A DNA stretch of 64,000 nucleotides, taken from assembly GCA_963836015.1 (NCBI GenBank), contig CAWIIF010000002.1, positions 434,001 to 498,000 of the forward strand, given 5' to 3'. Of this stretch, positions 16,830 through 25,502 are shown piece by piece; within the stretch, counting starts at the first letter, position 1, and each line of letters starts with the position of its first letter. This stretch comes from CAWCDJ01 sp963836015 (GTDB lineage: Bacteria; Acidobacteriota; Terriglobia; Bryobacterales; Bryobacteraceae). The notes under the pieces are model-generated. The model worked only from the letters and a program-made list of their open reading frames with translations. It made no database searches and was not told the DNA's origin. Made by a program: the position numbers and the translations under genes.

Positions 16830-19793
16830 TCAGAAGACGAACCGAATACTGCCCTGCAGCGAGCGCGGCCCTCCGGTTTGCAGGATCGGCGACAAGCCGC
16901 TGCCCGGGCTGCCCGTCCCCAGCATCATGTTCAGCATCGAGGGCGATTGTCCGAAGACCGGGCTGGTCAGGTACTGGACGGGATCGGCGAAGTTGGGGTG
17001 GTTGAAAGCGTTGAACGCCTCGATGCGCAGCTGCAGGCGCATCTGGTCGTGAAGACGAAACTCCCGGCGCACCGCCAGATCGATCTGCGACATGCCGAAG
17101 CCGCTCAGGACGTTGCGCCCGAGCGTACCCTGGATGCCCTCGGCCGCCGGCGCAAAGGCCGCCGGGTTCAGACGCCGGCCGCCGGGCGTGTTCACATCCG
17201 CGATCCATAGAGGCTGCGGCCAGACCAGGTTGGGCCGAAACGCGTTGACGTAGCTGATGCCCTGGTATTCTTCCGCCGCCAGCGGAGTGATGGGGAAGCC
17301 GCTGCGCGCGTGAAAGACCAGGTCCGCGGCCCAGCCCCGCAGGAAACCGGGCTCGTAGCTGGCAGCCGCCGTGAAATTGTGGCGCAGGTCGAAATCGGAA
17401 GAGCCGCGATCACTTGCGCCGCCGCCCGCCCACAACAGGTAGGCGTCGCTCGAATCGTTGTCGAGGGAATGCGACCAGGCGTAGGAAGCGGTGGCTTGAA
17501 ACCCTCGCGTCAGCCGGCGCTGATACTGGATCTCGAGCGCCGCGTAGTTGGACGAAGCGTCGTTGGTGGTGAGCGCCACCAGCGACGTCGCGCTGCTGCC
17601 GGGGCCGCCCACCTCGCGCCGCATCAGACGGCGTCCGCTGGAACCGACATACCCGGCCGTGACCGTGCCGGCCGCGCCGAGAGCCCGCTCCATCGAGAGA
17701 TTCCACTGCACGATCCGCGGCAGCTTGAGGTCGGGCATGAACCCGAAACTCAACAGCGTGGAAAAGGGCGCGTGAATGTCGCTGGTGAAGCGCGAGACGC
17801 TCAGGGGGCCGCCGTTCAGAATATCGGTCGCGATGCTCAGCGCCGAGTCGAAGTAGACGCCCGCGCCCGCGCGCAGCACGGTTCGGCCGTCGCCGGTGAC
17901 GCGCCAGGCGGCGCCCAGTCGCGGCGCGAAGCTTCCGTAATCGTCGGGCCAGAGAGGCTGCCGCAGGGATACCACGGTCGAGGTGGCGGGGCTATAGAAG
18001 TAGGCGGGATCATCCGGCACGGGGGCAGGCGAGAATTCCCATCGCAGGCCGGCCGCGATGGAAAGCCGCGGAGTCAGGCGCCACGTGTCCTCTATCCACA
18101 GGGACAGCTCGTCGAGCGTGGTGGAAGCGTTCTGCGCGGATGCCTTCGAGATCCACAAGCTGCGCTGGTCGGAGAGCGACGCCAGCGAATCCGCAATCAC
18201 GCCCAGCGAGCCGCTGGGATCGCGTCGGACGGCCGTGATGCGCCGGTAATCCGCTCCCAATCCGAGGGCATGCCCCCCGTGCCGCCAGGTGACGGCCGGA
18301 ATCAGTTGGAACTGGCGCTGCCGGCGGTCCCCTTCCTTTCCGGATACCAGTTGCCCGATCCCGCCGATCGAAAAGCGGACCAGGTAGTCGCAGGGAACCG
18401 CGGCGTTGAGGAAGTTGGCCGCCAGCGGCTCGAGCGAGCATCCGTCGCCCTCGGTCCACAGCGAAGATGCCTCCGACTGCGATTCGTTGGCGTGGACATC
18501 GAACGTCAGCGAAGACGTCGCTCGTGCGTTCAGGCCGAGCGTGAGGCTGCGCGAGCGCAGGTCGAGTTGATTGACCACCAGCGTCCCGAACCGGTTCTCG
18601 GAGGGCGAATCGTTGTAGCGGCCGAATAGGGTAATACGCGAGGTCAGCGCCTGATCCACCCGAACGCCGCCCGTGTGCAGCCCCGCGGGCCGGTCGATGC
18701 GGCCCAGGGCCTCGCCCACGCCGCCGGACGACGATCCGCCCACCGGCAGCGGAAACAGGTCGAGCACGGGCTGCGCCCAGGCCACCGAATCGCGGACATC
18801 CAGAGAAGGGACCGGCTGGCGCCAGACTCCCGGCTGTCCCAGAGCGGCGTGCTCGTAGGAAAGGAAAAAGAAGGTGCGGTTGCGGCGAATCGGCCCGCCG
18901 ACGCTCGCGGTGACATCCTGCAGGCGAAGAGGCAGCCGGCCGTATCCGGACTGGTTGCCGAACCAGTCGTTGGCGCTGAACAGCTCGTTGCGGATGCGGT
19001 ACGAAGTGGCGCCGTGAAACTCGTTCGATCCAGAGCGGCTGGTGATCGACACCGTCGCGCCGGGAAGCCGGCCGAATTCGGCGATGGAGGTCGAAGTCGT
19101 GATTCGAAATTCGTCGACGGCATCCAGCGAGATGAGCGAATCCATGCTGCCGAAGGCGCTCAGCGACGGCAGCGCGCCGCCGGTCGACTGGGCCGGCAGT
19201 CCGCCCGCGGTCACCCCGGTGTTGGCGCTGACGCCGTCCACCGTGAAGTAGTTCGTATTGGGTCGCTGGCCGGTGGCGGTGAACTGGCCGGCCTCTCCCC
19301 TTGTGGCGGGGGTGACGATGGCGCCCGGCGCCAGTTCGACCAGCGTGAGCAAGCCCCGGCCATTGAGCGGCAGGCGGTCGATCTCGTCCCTCCCCACGCT
19401 CGTCGCCGTGGCCGCATTCTCGTGATCCACCAGCGGTGCCGTCCCGTACACCGTAATACTCTCTTCCACGCTGCCCACCGGCAGGATGAAGTCGGCGCGG
19501 GCAACGGCCGCCGCCTTGAGCGTAACATCGAACCGGACCACCGAGACAAAGCCTTCCTTGCGCACCGTGATCTTGTAAGTACCTGGAAACAGGCCGGCTA
19601 TCGAATATGCGCCACCCGGCAGGGACTCTGTCGTGCGCCGGAAGCCGGTTTCCTGGTCGACCGCCGTGACGGAGGCCATGGTAATGCCGCCCTCGGAAAT
19701 ATCGAGCACGCGTCCGTACAGGCCGGCGTAGCGCTGAGCCATCGCCGGCGCCGTGCACAAGGCTAGGGAGGCTAGTAGGCGCGCAAGGCGCAT
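16830..19793 (-). CDS. Large TonB-dependent receptor with carboxypeptidase-regulatory-like domain
   Basis: The 987-residue protein starts with a signal peptide (about 1-19, APAMAQ). A carboxypeptidase-regulatory-like domain (about 22-110; GRVLDISEGGITMASVTAVD) and a plug follow, with the plug containing DRLPLNGRGLLTLVELAPGA, NTNYFTVDGVSAN and DAVDEFRI. A long barrel ends in aromatic FVF. Oar-like receptors of this build are expanded in Acidobacteriota and are often linked to oligosaccharide uptake. The ROK kinase follows 5 bp downstream, which supports a carbohydrate role. It lacks a SusD partner, so it is not a Bacteroidetes-type PUL. Confidence 0.9.
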   Translation of the reverse strand: MRLARLLASLALCTAPAMAQRYAGLYGRVLDISEGGITMASVTAVDQETGFRRTTESLPGGAYSIAGLFPGTYKITVRKEGFVSVVRFDVTLKAAAVARADFILPVGSVEESITVYGTAPLVDHENAATATSVGRDEIDRLPLNGRGLLTLVELAPGAIVTPATRGEAGQFTATGQRPNTNYFTVDGVSANTGVTAGGLPAQSTGGALPSLSAFGSMDSLISLDAVDEFRITTSTSIAEFGRLPGATVSITSRSGSNEFHGATSYRIRNELFSANDWFGNQSGYGRLPLRLQDVTASVGGPIRRNRTFFFLSYEHAALGQPGVWRQPVPSLDVRDSVAWAQPVLDLFPLPVGGSSSGGVGEALGRIDRPAGLHTGGVRVDQALTSRITLFGRYNDSPSENRFGTLVVNQLDLRSRSLTLGLNARATSSLTFDVHANESQSEASSLWTEGDGCSLEPLAANFLNAAVPCDYLVRFSIGGIGQLVSGKEGDRRQRQFQLIPAVTWRHGGHALGLGADYRRITAVRRDPSGSLGVIADSLASLSDQRSLWISKASAQNASTTLDELSLWIEDTWRLTPRLSIAAGLRWEFSPAPVPDDPAYFYSPATSTVVSLRQPLWPDDYGSFAPRLGAAWRVTGDGRTVLRAGAGVYFDSALSIATDILNGGPLSVSRFTSDIHAPFSTLLSFGFMPDLKLPRIVQWNLSMERALGAAGTVTAGYVGSSGRRLMRREVGGPGSSATSLVALTTNDASSNYAALEIQYQRRLTRGFQATASYAWSHSLDNDSSDAYLLWAGGGASDRGSSDFDLRHNFTAAASYEPGFLRGWAADLVFHARSGFPITPLAAEEYQGISYVNAFRPNLVWPQPLWIADVNTPGGRRLNPAAFAPAAEGIQGTLGRNVLSGFGMSQIDLAVRREFRLHDQMRLQLRIEAFNAFNHPNFADPVQYLTSPVFGQSPSMLNMMLGTGSPGSGLSPILQTGGPRSLQGSIRFVF

Positions 19794-19829
19794 TGGTCCT
19801 AGGCTACAACGATTAAAGGAGGGGTGGGG

Positions 19830-20261
19830 CTAAAGGTTCGCCGCTGCTCCCCTCCCCAGCTTCTTCAGAAGCAGGGTGGCCTGGCGCCGCTCCTCGGGAG
19901 TGAGCGCGGACGTGGCCCGCTCCATGGCAGCTTCGTGGTCGGCGAACGCGCACGAAATCAGGCGCCGCCCTTCAGCCGTGAGATGCACCACCCGGGCGCG
20001 CCGGTCCTCCGGGTTGCCCCGGCGCTCGACCAGTCCCTTGCGCTCCAGTCGATCCACCGCCGCGGTGATCGAGCCGCTCGTCAAACGCACCAGGAGGCCG
20101 ATCGAGTTGACCGGCGTAGGTCCTTTGTGGAGAAGGACTTCCAAAACCGCGAAGTCGGAGAATCCGAGGCCTAGCGAGTGGATGTGCCGCTCCGCGTGCC
20201 GGCGCAGGCTCTCGTGCGCCTTCATCAGTATCAACCACAGGTGAACTCCGCTCGCGGTCAT
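19830..20261 (-). CDS. MarR-family transcriptional regulator
   Basis: The 143-residue winged-helix protein has the MarR core: FAVLEVLLHKGPTPVNSIG, SGSITAAVDRLERKGLVERR and the wing NPEDRRARVVHLTAEGRRL, then a dimerisation helix ALTPEERRQATLLLKKLG. ATG at 20261 was chosen because AAAGGA lies about 6 bases upstream; an ATG at 20288 has a weaker site. It is divergent from a pirin gene with a perfect dyad between them. Pirin is a common target of MhqR-like MarR repressors that sense quinones or reactive electrophiles. It probably represses itself and pirin. Confidence 0.9.
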   Translation of the reverse strand: MTASGVHLWLILMKAHESLRRHAERHIHSLGLGFSDFAVLEVLLHKGPTPVNSIGLLVRLTSGSITAAVDRLERKGLVERRGNPEDRRARVVHLTAEGRRLISCAFADHEAAMERATSALTPEERRQATLLLKKLGRGAAANL

Positions 20262-20292
20262 GGCGAATCCTTTTCTTTCCCTTCGCATCAAT

Positions 20293-20310
20293 TATCTTGA
20301 TAACAAGATA
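20293..20310. promoter_or_regulatory. Perfect MarR-type operator between marR and pirin
   Basis: TATCTTG (20293-20299), a 4-bp spacer ATAA and CAAGATA (20304-20310) form an 18-bp near-perfect palindrome, 10-15 bp upstream of the pirin start and 32 bp upstream of the marR start. It resembles the published MhqR-type box (consensus about TATCTCGAATTCGAGATA) in length, arm sequence and position. Binding here is inferred. The site would overlap the promoters or leaders of both genes. Confidence 0.7.
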
Positions 20311-20325
20311 CACGAAAGGATGGAG

Positions 20326-21229
20326 ATGGCAACCAACGTATTATCGCAATCCAACCCGAATTGGAAGGGTAGATTGAAATTTCGCGCGGCATCGCGGGTC
20401 TTCACGGCGCCTCGCGCGCAGGACGGCGACGGCGTGGACCTGCGCCGCGCCTTTCCGGGCAACGCGTTGATGGACATCGACCCGTTTCTCCTGCTGGATC
20501 AGATGGGCCCCACGGATTCGGGCCCGGGCGAGGCGCGCGGCTTTCCGCCCCATCCTCACCGGGGTTTCGAGACTGTCACATACCTGCTGAGCGGCGAGAT
20601 GCAGCACCGCGATTCGTGGGGCAACCACGGCCTCCTCGGACCCGGTGACGTGCAGTGGATGACGGCCGGTTCGGGCCTGGTCCATTCGGAGATGCCCGGC
20701 GAGCGTTTCACCCGCGAGGGCGGCCGGCTCCACGGCTTCCAGCTTTGGATCAATCTGCCGCGTCGCGACAAGATGATCGCTCCGCGCTACCAGGACACGC
20801 CCTCGGCGCAGCATTCCGGTGGCCCGCGGCGAAGGTGTCTCGGTGAAGGTGATTGCCGGGGAGAGTCTCGGCACCAAGGGCGTGATCGAGACCAGAATTC
20901 CGATCCTGTACCTGGATGTGACGCTCGACCCGGGCGCCGATTTCACTCAGGAGATTCCCGCGACTGAGAACGCGTTCGCTTTTGTGATCGACGGCGAAGG
21001 CAGGTTCGCCGAGTCCCCGGCAGGCAAATACCAGGTGGCGGTCTTCGATCGGAGCGGCGATGCGGTGCGGGTCGACAACACCGGAACTGAACCCCTCCGC
21101 TTCCTCTTGATTGCCGGCGAACCGATCGGCGAGCCGGTGGCGCGCTATGGACCGTTCGTGATGAACAGCCGGGAGGAGATCATACAGGCGGCAGACGACT
21201 TCCGGGAAGGACGGATGGGAACGCTCTGA
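20326..21229 (+). pseudogene. Pirin-family protein, single-base frameshift
   Basis: The first part (from ATG 20326, with AAAGGA 5 bases upstream) encodes a normal pirin N-domain with the iron ligands H76 and H78 (PPHPHRG) and H120 and E122 (LVHSE). At the codons for DTPSAQ the frame is broken by one extra C at about 20812. The plus-one frame then continues exactly with IPVARGEGVSVKVIAGESLGTKG and runs to a proper C-terminus at 21229. Restoring one base gives about 300 residues, the usual pirin size. Pirins are metal-dependent quercetinase or redox-sensor proteins. The break could be real inactivation or an assembly error. Confidence 0.85.
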
Positions 21230-21239
21230 GACCACGATC

Positions 21240-21264
21240 GCCGGGCACTCCGCCGGTGCCCGGC
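21240..21264. terminator. Bidirectional terminator hairpin after pirin
   Basis: GCCGGGCAC (21240-21248) and GTGCCCGGC (21256-21264) form a perfect 9-bp stem with a 7-nt loop, followed on the plus strand by TACTTCTTTTC. It lies 11 bp after the pirin stop and touches the stop of the opposing gene, so it can end both converging transcripts. Confidence 0.72.
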
Positions 21265-22037
21265 TACTTCTTTTCGATCGCGAAATCCCAGATCTGTATA
21301 TTGAGCTTGCCGTCGGTGAACTGCACCACCGCATATTCCCCGGGCGGCAGGGACTCACGCGGCCACACCTTATACAGATTGTCGTCCGTCAGCTGCTTTT
21401 CGAAGGTGGGGACCAGGTCGACCTCCTCCTCCGTCTCTTTCACCACCGGAAGGAATGTCAGGTTCTCCACGATCCGGACCGCTCCCTTGGGCTTCAGCCT
21501 CGCGATGCCGAATCGTTCGAGTTGCGAAAGCTGGATGTAGAACTCCTGGTCGGGGTTGGTGAATACGTTTTTGGAATGGGCATCCGGAATCTCCAGTGTG
21601 CCCTTCCCACTGACCACCGGGACCGGTGAAATTGCCTTCAAAATGGAGCGGCCCTTGTTGGTTTTCACGCTGGCCTCGGCGGCGGTCATGACCCTGGTCT
21701 TGTCGCCGTCCAGCCAATAGACCCCGGCGTCCTGCGGGATCCGGTGGACTTCCTTTTCCACCTCCCGCCGCGCATCTTCCTCGGCCGACAGGACCTTGGC
21801 GTCCTTCTCCAGTTCAGCCTGATGTTCCGCCGCCTCGGTCTCGGTCCGCTTCAGATCGACCATGGTCAGCGGAATCTCTTCCCAGTCGCTACGCTCGATG
21901 CTGTAGAAACGCACCCGGTCGGCTTCCACCTTGTATTCCCGGGCGACCTGAAACGTGCCGTCCTTCAGGTAAAGCTTGATGTTGACTGCCCAGACGGCGC
22001 CGGCGAGAACCAGGAAAACGAGCAGGAACCTGCGCAT
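21264..22037 (-). CDS. Exported protein of unknown function
   Basis: The 257-residue protein has a Sec signal peptide (MRRFLLVFLVLAGAVWA). Next come a short beta-rich segment (NIKLYLKDGTFQVAREYKVEADRVRFYSIERSDWEEIPLTMVDL) that looks like an SHD1- or PSP-type surface domain, a charged coiled-coil-like stretch rich in Glu (about 65-95) and a larger beta-rich C-terminal region. I do not recognise a named family, although similar proteins seem common in Acidobacteriota. It converges on pirin at a shared terminator. Nothing nearby gives a function. Confidence 0.75.
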   Translation of the reverse strand: MRRFLLVFLVLAGAVWAVNIKLYLKDGTFQVAREYKVEADRVRFYSIERSDWEEIPLTMVDLKRTETEAAEHQAELEKDAKVLSAEEDARREVEKEVHRIPQDAGVYWLDGDKTRVMTAAEASVKTNKGRSILKAISPVPVVSGKGTLEIPDAHSKNVFTNPDQEFYIQLSQLERFGIARLKPKGAVRIVENLTFLPVVKETEEEVDLVPTFEKQLTDDNLYKVWPRESLPPGEYAVVQFTDGKLNIQIWDFAIEKK

Positions 22038-22296
22038 ATATCTAGTGACTACTGTAGCGCCGGTGGGGTTTCGTGGCGAAAGTGCGTTACGGGGTTAAGT
22101 TTTTACGATTTCCGGCGTCTAAAAGGGAGATGCGGGCTGTCCGGGAGCGGCGGGTGCGTCCCAAAAGCGAACAGTCGGAACAAAACCCGAACCGCGGCCC
22201 GGCTTTCGACGTATACGGGAGAGAAGCACTTACAGCCCGACGAGCGGCGGCCCGTGGTTTGCGGCCATAATGGATCTTCTGAGGTTTTTAGAGATT

Positions 22297-24285
22297 ATGT
22301 CATTCGCCAGAACTTTCCTTTCGGTTTTGCTCTGCTATGCGATGGCCCTCCCGGGTTTCGCGCAGCAGAAGTCCGGCCTCTATACGGGAGAGGAGCACGG
22401 AATCGCCGGGTGGTTTAGCAACAACTACCGCGCGCACCCGGTCGCCGAAACGAACTATACCGATTCGCTCCGGCTGGAAAAGCTGATGCGCGCCGGCAAC
22501 ATCTACCTTTCCCTGCGGGACGCCATCGCTCTGGCGCTCGAAAACAACCTCGACCTGGAATACGCCCGCTATAACCCGAAATTAGCCGAAGCCAACCTGT
22601 TGCGTGCTCAGTCCGGGTCGCTGCTGCGAAACGTCTCGAGCAGCATCTCGAGCGGGCCGTCGTCGGCTTCGCTCGGCGTGCTGGCCTCCAACGCGCTCGG
22701 TTCCGGCGGAACCAGCCAGAGCAGCGGCAGCGGGCAGGGCGGCGTGCTCAGCGGGCTGAGCGTGCAGCTGGCCGGATCGTCCATTCCGAACCTCGACCCG
22801 GTGTTCTTCATCAACGGTCAGTTCGTTCACAATACGACCATCGAGACCGCCACCAATATCACCGGGACGAACTTCCTGGTGACGCAGTACAAGTCCTCGA
22901 ACTACGGGATTCAACAGGGCCTTCTCAGTGGCACGACCCTTCAAGTGGGAATGGGGAATACTTTCGGAGTGACCCAGAACTCGCCGTTCAACATGTTCAG
23001 CCCCTATAGCCAGGCCAGCCTCTCGTTTTCGATCCAGCAGAACCTGCTGCAGGGCTTCCGGCGGTCGGTGAACAACCGCGCCATCCGCGTGGCGAAGAAC
23101 CAGCTCCGCATCTCCGACCTCACTTTTCAGAACCAGGTGATGGCGACGGTGGGCAGCGTGGTGAGCCTGTACTGGGACCTGGTCTCCGATCGCCAGAGTC
23201 TCAAGGTGAAGCAGCAGACGCTGGAGCTCGACAAGAAACTATACGAAGACAACCGCCGGCGCGCCGACCTGGGAGCGATCGCGCCCATCGATATCATCCA
23301 GGCCGAAGCCGAGATGAAATCGGCGCAGCAGGACGTGACTACGGCCGAAACCCAGGTGTTGCAGCAGGAGACTATTCTAAAGACCGTGCTGACGCGCAGC
23401 GGCCTCGAGAACATGGAAATCGTCAACGCCCACATCATTCCGACCGAGCAATTCGACATTCCGCCGCAGGAAGCGATCCAGCCGATTCAGGATCTGGTCC
23501 AGCAAGCCCTGGCCACGCGCCCGGACGTCGAACAGAGCACCCTCGGATTGCAGGACGCGCGCATCACGACCCTCGGCGTGAAGGATGCCATGCTGCCGCA
23601 GCTCACCGCGTTCGCCTCCATGTCGAACAGCGGACTGGCCGGCCAGGTGAATGCGCTGCCCGTACCGACCACGCTGCCGACCGGCGAGACACAGTTTGTC
23701 AGCCGCACTCCGGCCGATGTAAACGGCTACTTCCTGGGCGGCTACGGCACGGTTCTCGGCCAGTTGTTCGGGCGTAATTTTCCGAACTACAGCGCCGGGG
23801 TCAGCCTGAGCATCAATATCCGCAACCGCGCGGCACAGGCCGATTACATCACCGACCAGTTGAACTATCGCCAGCAGCAGATCCAGGACCGGCAGCTTCA
23901 CAACAGCATCCGGCAGAACGTGATCAATTCGCGGGTGGCCCTCTCCCAGGCGCGCGCCGCTTACGACACCAGCGTGGAGGCTCGCAAGCTGCAGGAGCAG
24001 ACCTCGAACGGCACACGGCGCAAATACGAGCTGGGCACGGCGACCATTTACGACGTGGTGCTCACGCAGCGCGACACCACCAATCGGGAACTGGCCGAGG
24101 TGCAGGCGCTCAACCAGTACATTCACGCCAGGCTGAATCTGGAGAACGCCCTGGGCCAGGTCCTGCAGGATTACAACGTGCGGATCGACGACGCCAAGAC
24201 CGGCGTGGTGGGACGCGAGCCGGACCTGATCCCGGCAGTCCCGCAGAGCGCCGTACCGAAGCCCGCCACGGTGGGTTCGCGATAG
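22297..24285 (+). CDS. TolC-family outer-membrane channel protein
   Basis: The roughly 662-residue protein begins with a signal peptide (MSFARTFLSVLLCYAMALPGFAQ). TolC-type repeats follow: NIYLSLRDAIALALENNLDLEYARYNPKLAEAN near the N-terminus and the second-half helix pair SRVALSQARAAYDTSVEARKLQEQ and RKYELGTATIYDVVLTQRD. A Ser/Gly-rich insert (about 108-155) is unusual. TolC proteins form the exit duct of efflux or type I secretion systems. No adaptor or pump lies next to it, unlike the second TolC at 57.8 kb. An ATG at 22270 is an alternative start; 22297 fits the signal peptide. The preceding 259 bp shows no gene or clear promoter. Confidence 0.86.
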   Translation: MSFARTFLSVLLCYAMALPGFAQQKSGLYTGEEHGIAGWFSNNYRAHPVAETNYTDSLRLEKLMRAGNIYLSLRDAIALALENNLDLEYARYNPKLAEANLLRAQSGSLLRNVSSSISSGPSSASLGVLASNALGSGGTSQSSGSGQGGVLSGLSVQLAGSSIPNLDPVFFINGQFVHNTTIETATNITGTNFLVTQYKSSNYGIQQGLLSGTTLQVGMGNTFGVTQNSPFNMFSPYSQASLSFSIQQNLLQGFRRSVNNRAIRVAKNQLRISDLTFQNQVMATVGSVVSLYWDLVSDRQSLKVKQQTLELDKKLYEDNRRRADLGAIAPIDIIQAEAEMKSAQQDVTTAETQVLQQETILKTVLTRSGLENMEIVNAHIIPTEQFDIPPQEAIQPIQDLVQQALATRPDVEQSTLGLQDARITTLGVKDAMLPQLTAFASMSNSGLAGQVNALPVPTTLPTGETQFVSRTPADVNGYFLGGYGTVLGQLFGRNFPNYSAGVSLSINIRNRAAQADYITDQLNYRQQQIQDRQLHNSIRQNVINSRVALSQARAAYDTSVEARKLQEQTSNGTRRKYELGTATIYDVVLTQRDTTNRELAEVQALNQYIHARLNLENALGQVLQDYNVRIDDAKTGVVGREPDLIPAVPQSAVPKPATVGSR

Positions 24286-24295
24286 CCGCCGGTCC

Positions 24296-25498
24296 TTACC
24301 TCCGGCCGAGATTCAGCCAGACGTCGAGGCGCGGGGCCTGGTAGTTGTACGGCTTGCCCAGGATATCCGGGCGGCCGTCGCCATCCAGGTCCGCGATCTT
24401 GGCCTCGTGCAGGTCGTAGCCGCGGTCGACAACCGACGGGGTGAAGTTGCCTTCGCCGTCGCCGTAGAAAATGTAGATCTTCGAATCCGGGTTCTGGCCG
24501 CTCAGGCGCTGCTCGGCACAGAAGATATCCAGGTTGCCGTCGCCATCCACATCGAGCACCGCCAGGCTGTGGCCGTAATGGATCTGCGCGATCTCGTGCG
24601 GCATCCACGTTCCCTTCACATATTCGTACCAGTTCAGCGGGCCGTCGCCGTCGCCCACCACCAGCACGACTTCCGGCCGGCCGCCCTTCTTCAACTGTCC
24701 GGCCCCCGCGCGGGAGAAGCTGTAGGACGGGTCGATCAGGTTGACCTCGAATTGCAGATTCCCCAGATTGCGGAACCACCGCCCGCCGCCCACGATGTCC
24801 GGACGGCCATCGCCGTCGATGTCCATCACCGCCAGGCCCTCGTGTTCGTTGACGCCCTTGAAGCTCGCGGCCTTCCCCCGCTGCTGCGGCTCGCTATCGA
24901 CGCTGTAGCGGTAGATTTCGGTGAGGGGCCAGGGGCCGGCGCGCCGCGGATCAGGCGGCATTTTGGCGATCGTTAGGGCGTGGGCATCCTGGTTCCAGAA
25001 GACCAGCTCGGGCTTGCCGCAGCCATCGAAATCGGCCGCCGCCTGGTCGTGGTGCTTGGGACGGCCGGAATTCTTGATGATGTGGCGGGTCCACGGCCGG
25101 CCCGCAGCGAGATCCGGGTACGGGTTCTCCCACCACCAGATTTCGTTGCTCTTGTAATCGCCGGCCGCGATGAAGTCCAGGTCCCCGTCGCCATCCACGT
25201 CCAGCGCCAGCGAACCGGCCTCGATGTGCAGCGGCTGCGGCTCGATCACGCTGCGGCTCCAGCCGGACTTGCCGCGCAGGTAGAGCACCACGGAATCCGC
25301 GGCGGTCCGTTCGGTGACTACGAAATCGTTGACGCCGTCGCGATTGAAATCGGCCACCGTCAGCGAGGTCTGCTCGTTGCCGCGATTGGGAGCGGGCAGA
25401 TCTCCATTGGCGCTGGAGAGGTGCTGCCAGGCGTATTCCGCGGCGGGCGGCGCCGCCGGCAGAAGAGCCGCCATCAGCAGGATGAGCGGAGCGCGCAC
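24296..25498 (-). CDS. Exported VCBS/FG-GAP repeat protein
   Basis: The 400-residue protein has a signal peptide after GTG 25498 (LILLMAALLPAAPPAAEYAW). Calcium-binding FG-GAP/VCBS repeats follow: VADFNRDGVNDFVV, LDVDGDGDLDFIA, ADFDGCGKPELVF, MDIDGDGRPDIVG, LDVDGDGNLDIFC and ADLDGDGRPDILG. These DxDxDGxxD loops build an integrin-like beta-propeller, probably extracytoplasmic. The start is 4 bp after the stop of the NIF3-like gene, so the two form an operon. The ligand is unknown. Confidence 0.87.
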   Translation of the reverse strand: MRAPLILLMAALLPAAPPAAEYAWQHLSSANGDLPAPNRGNEQTSLTVADFNRDGVNDFVVTERTAADSVVLYLRGKSGWSRSVIEPQPLHIEAGSLALDVDGDGDLDFIAAGDYKSNEIWWWENPYPDLAAGRPWTRHIIKNSGRPKHHDQAAADFDGCGKPELVFWNQDAHALTIAKMPPDPRRAGPWPLTEIYRYSVDSEPQQRGKAASFKGVNEHEGLAVMDIDGDGRPDIVGGGRWFRNLGNLQFEVNLIDPSYSFSRAGAGQLKKGGRPEVVLVVGDGDGPLNWYEYVKGTWMPHEIAQIHYGHSLAVLDVDGDGNLDIFCAEQRLSGQNPDSKIYIFYGDGEGNFTPSVVDRGYDLHEAKIADLDGDGRPDILGKPYNYQAPRLDVWLNLGRR

Positions 25499-25502
25499 GG
25501 GG

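Noticed and set aside
22038..22296. Possible small RNA or promoter in the 259-bp gap before the first TolC
   Set aside because: No stable hairpin with a T-run, no clear promoter hexamers and no coding frame with a ribosome site were seen.
24280..24315. Possible terminator between the first TolC and the VCBS gene
   Set aside because: Only a 5-bp stem (GCCGG/CCGGC) with a 9-nt loop and no T-run is present, which is too weak to call.
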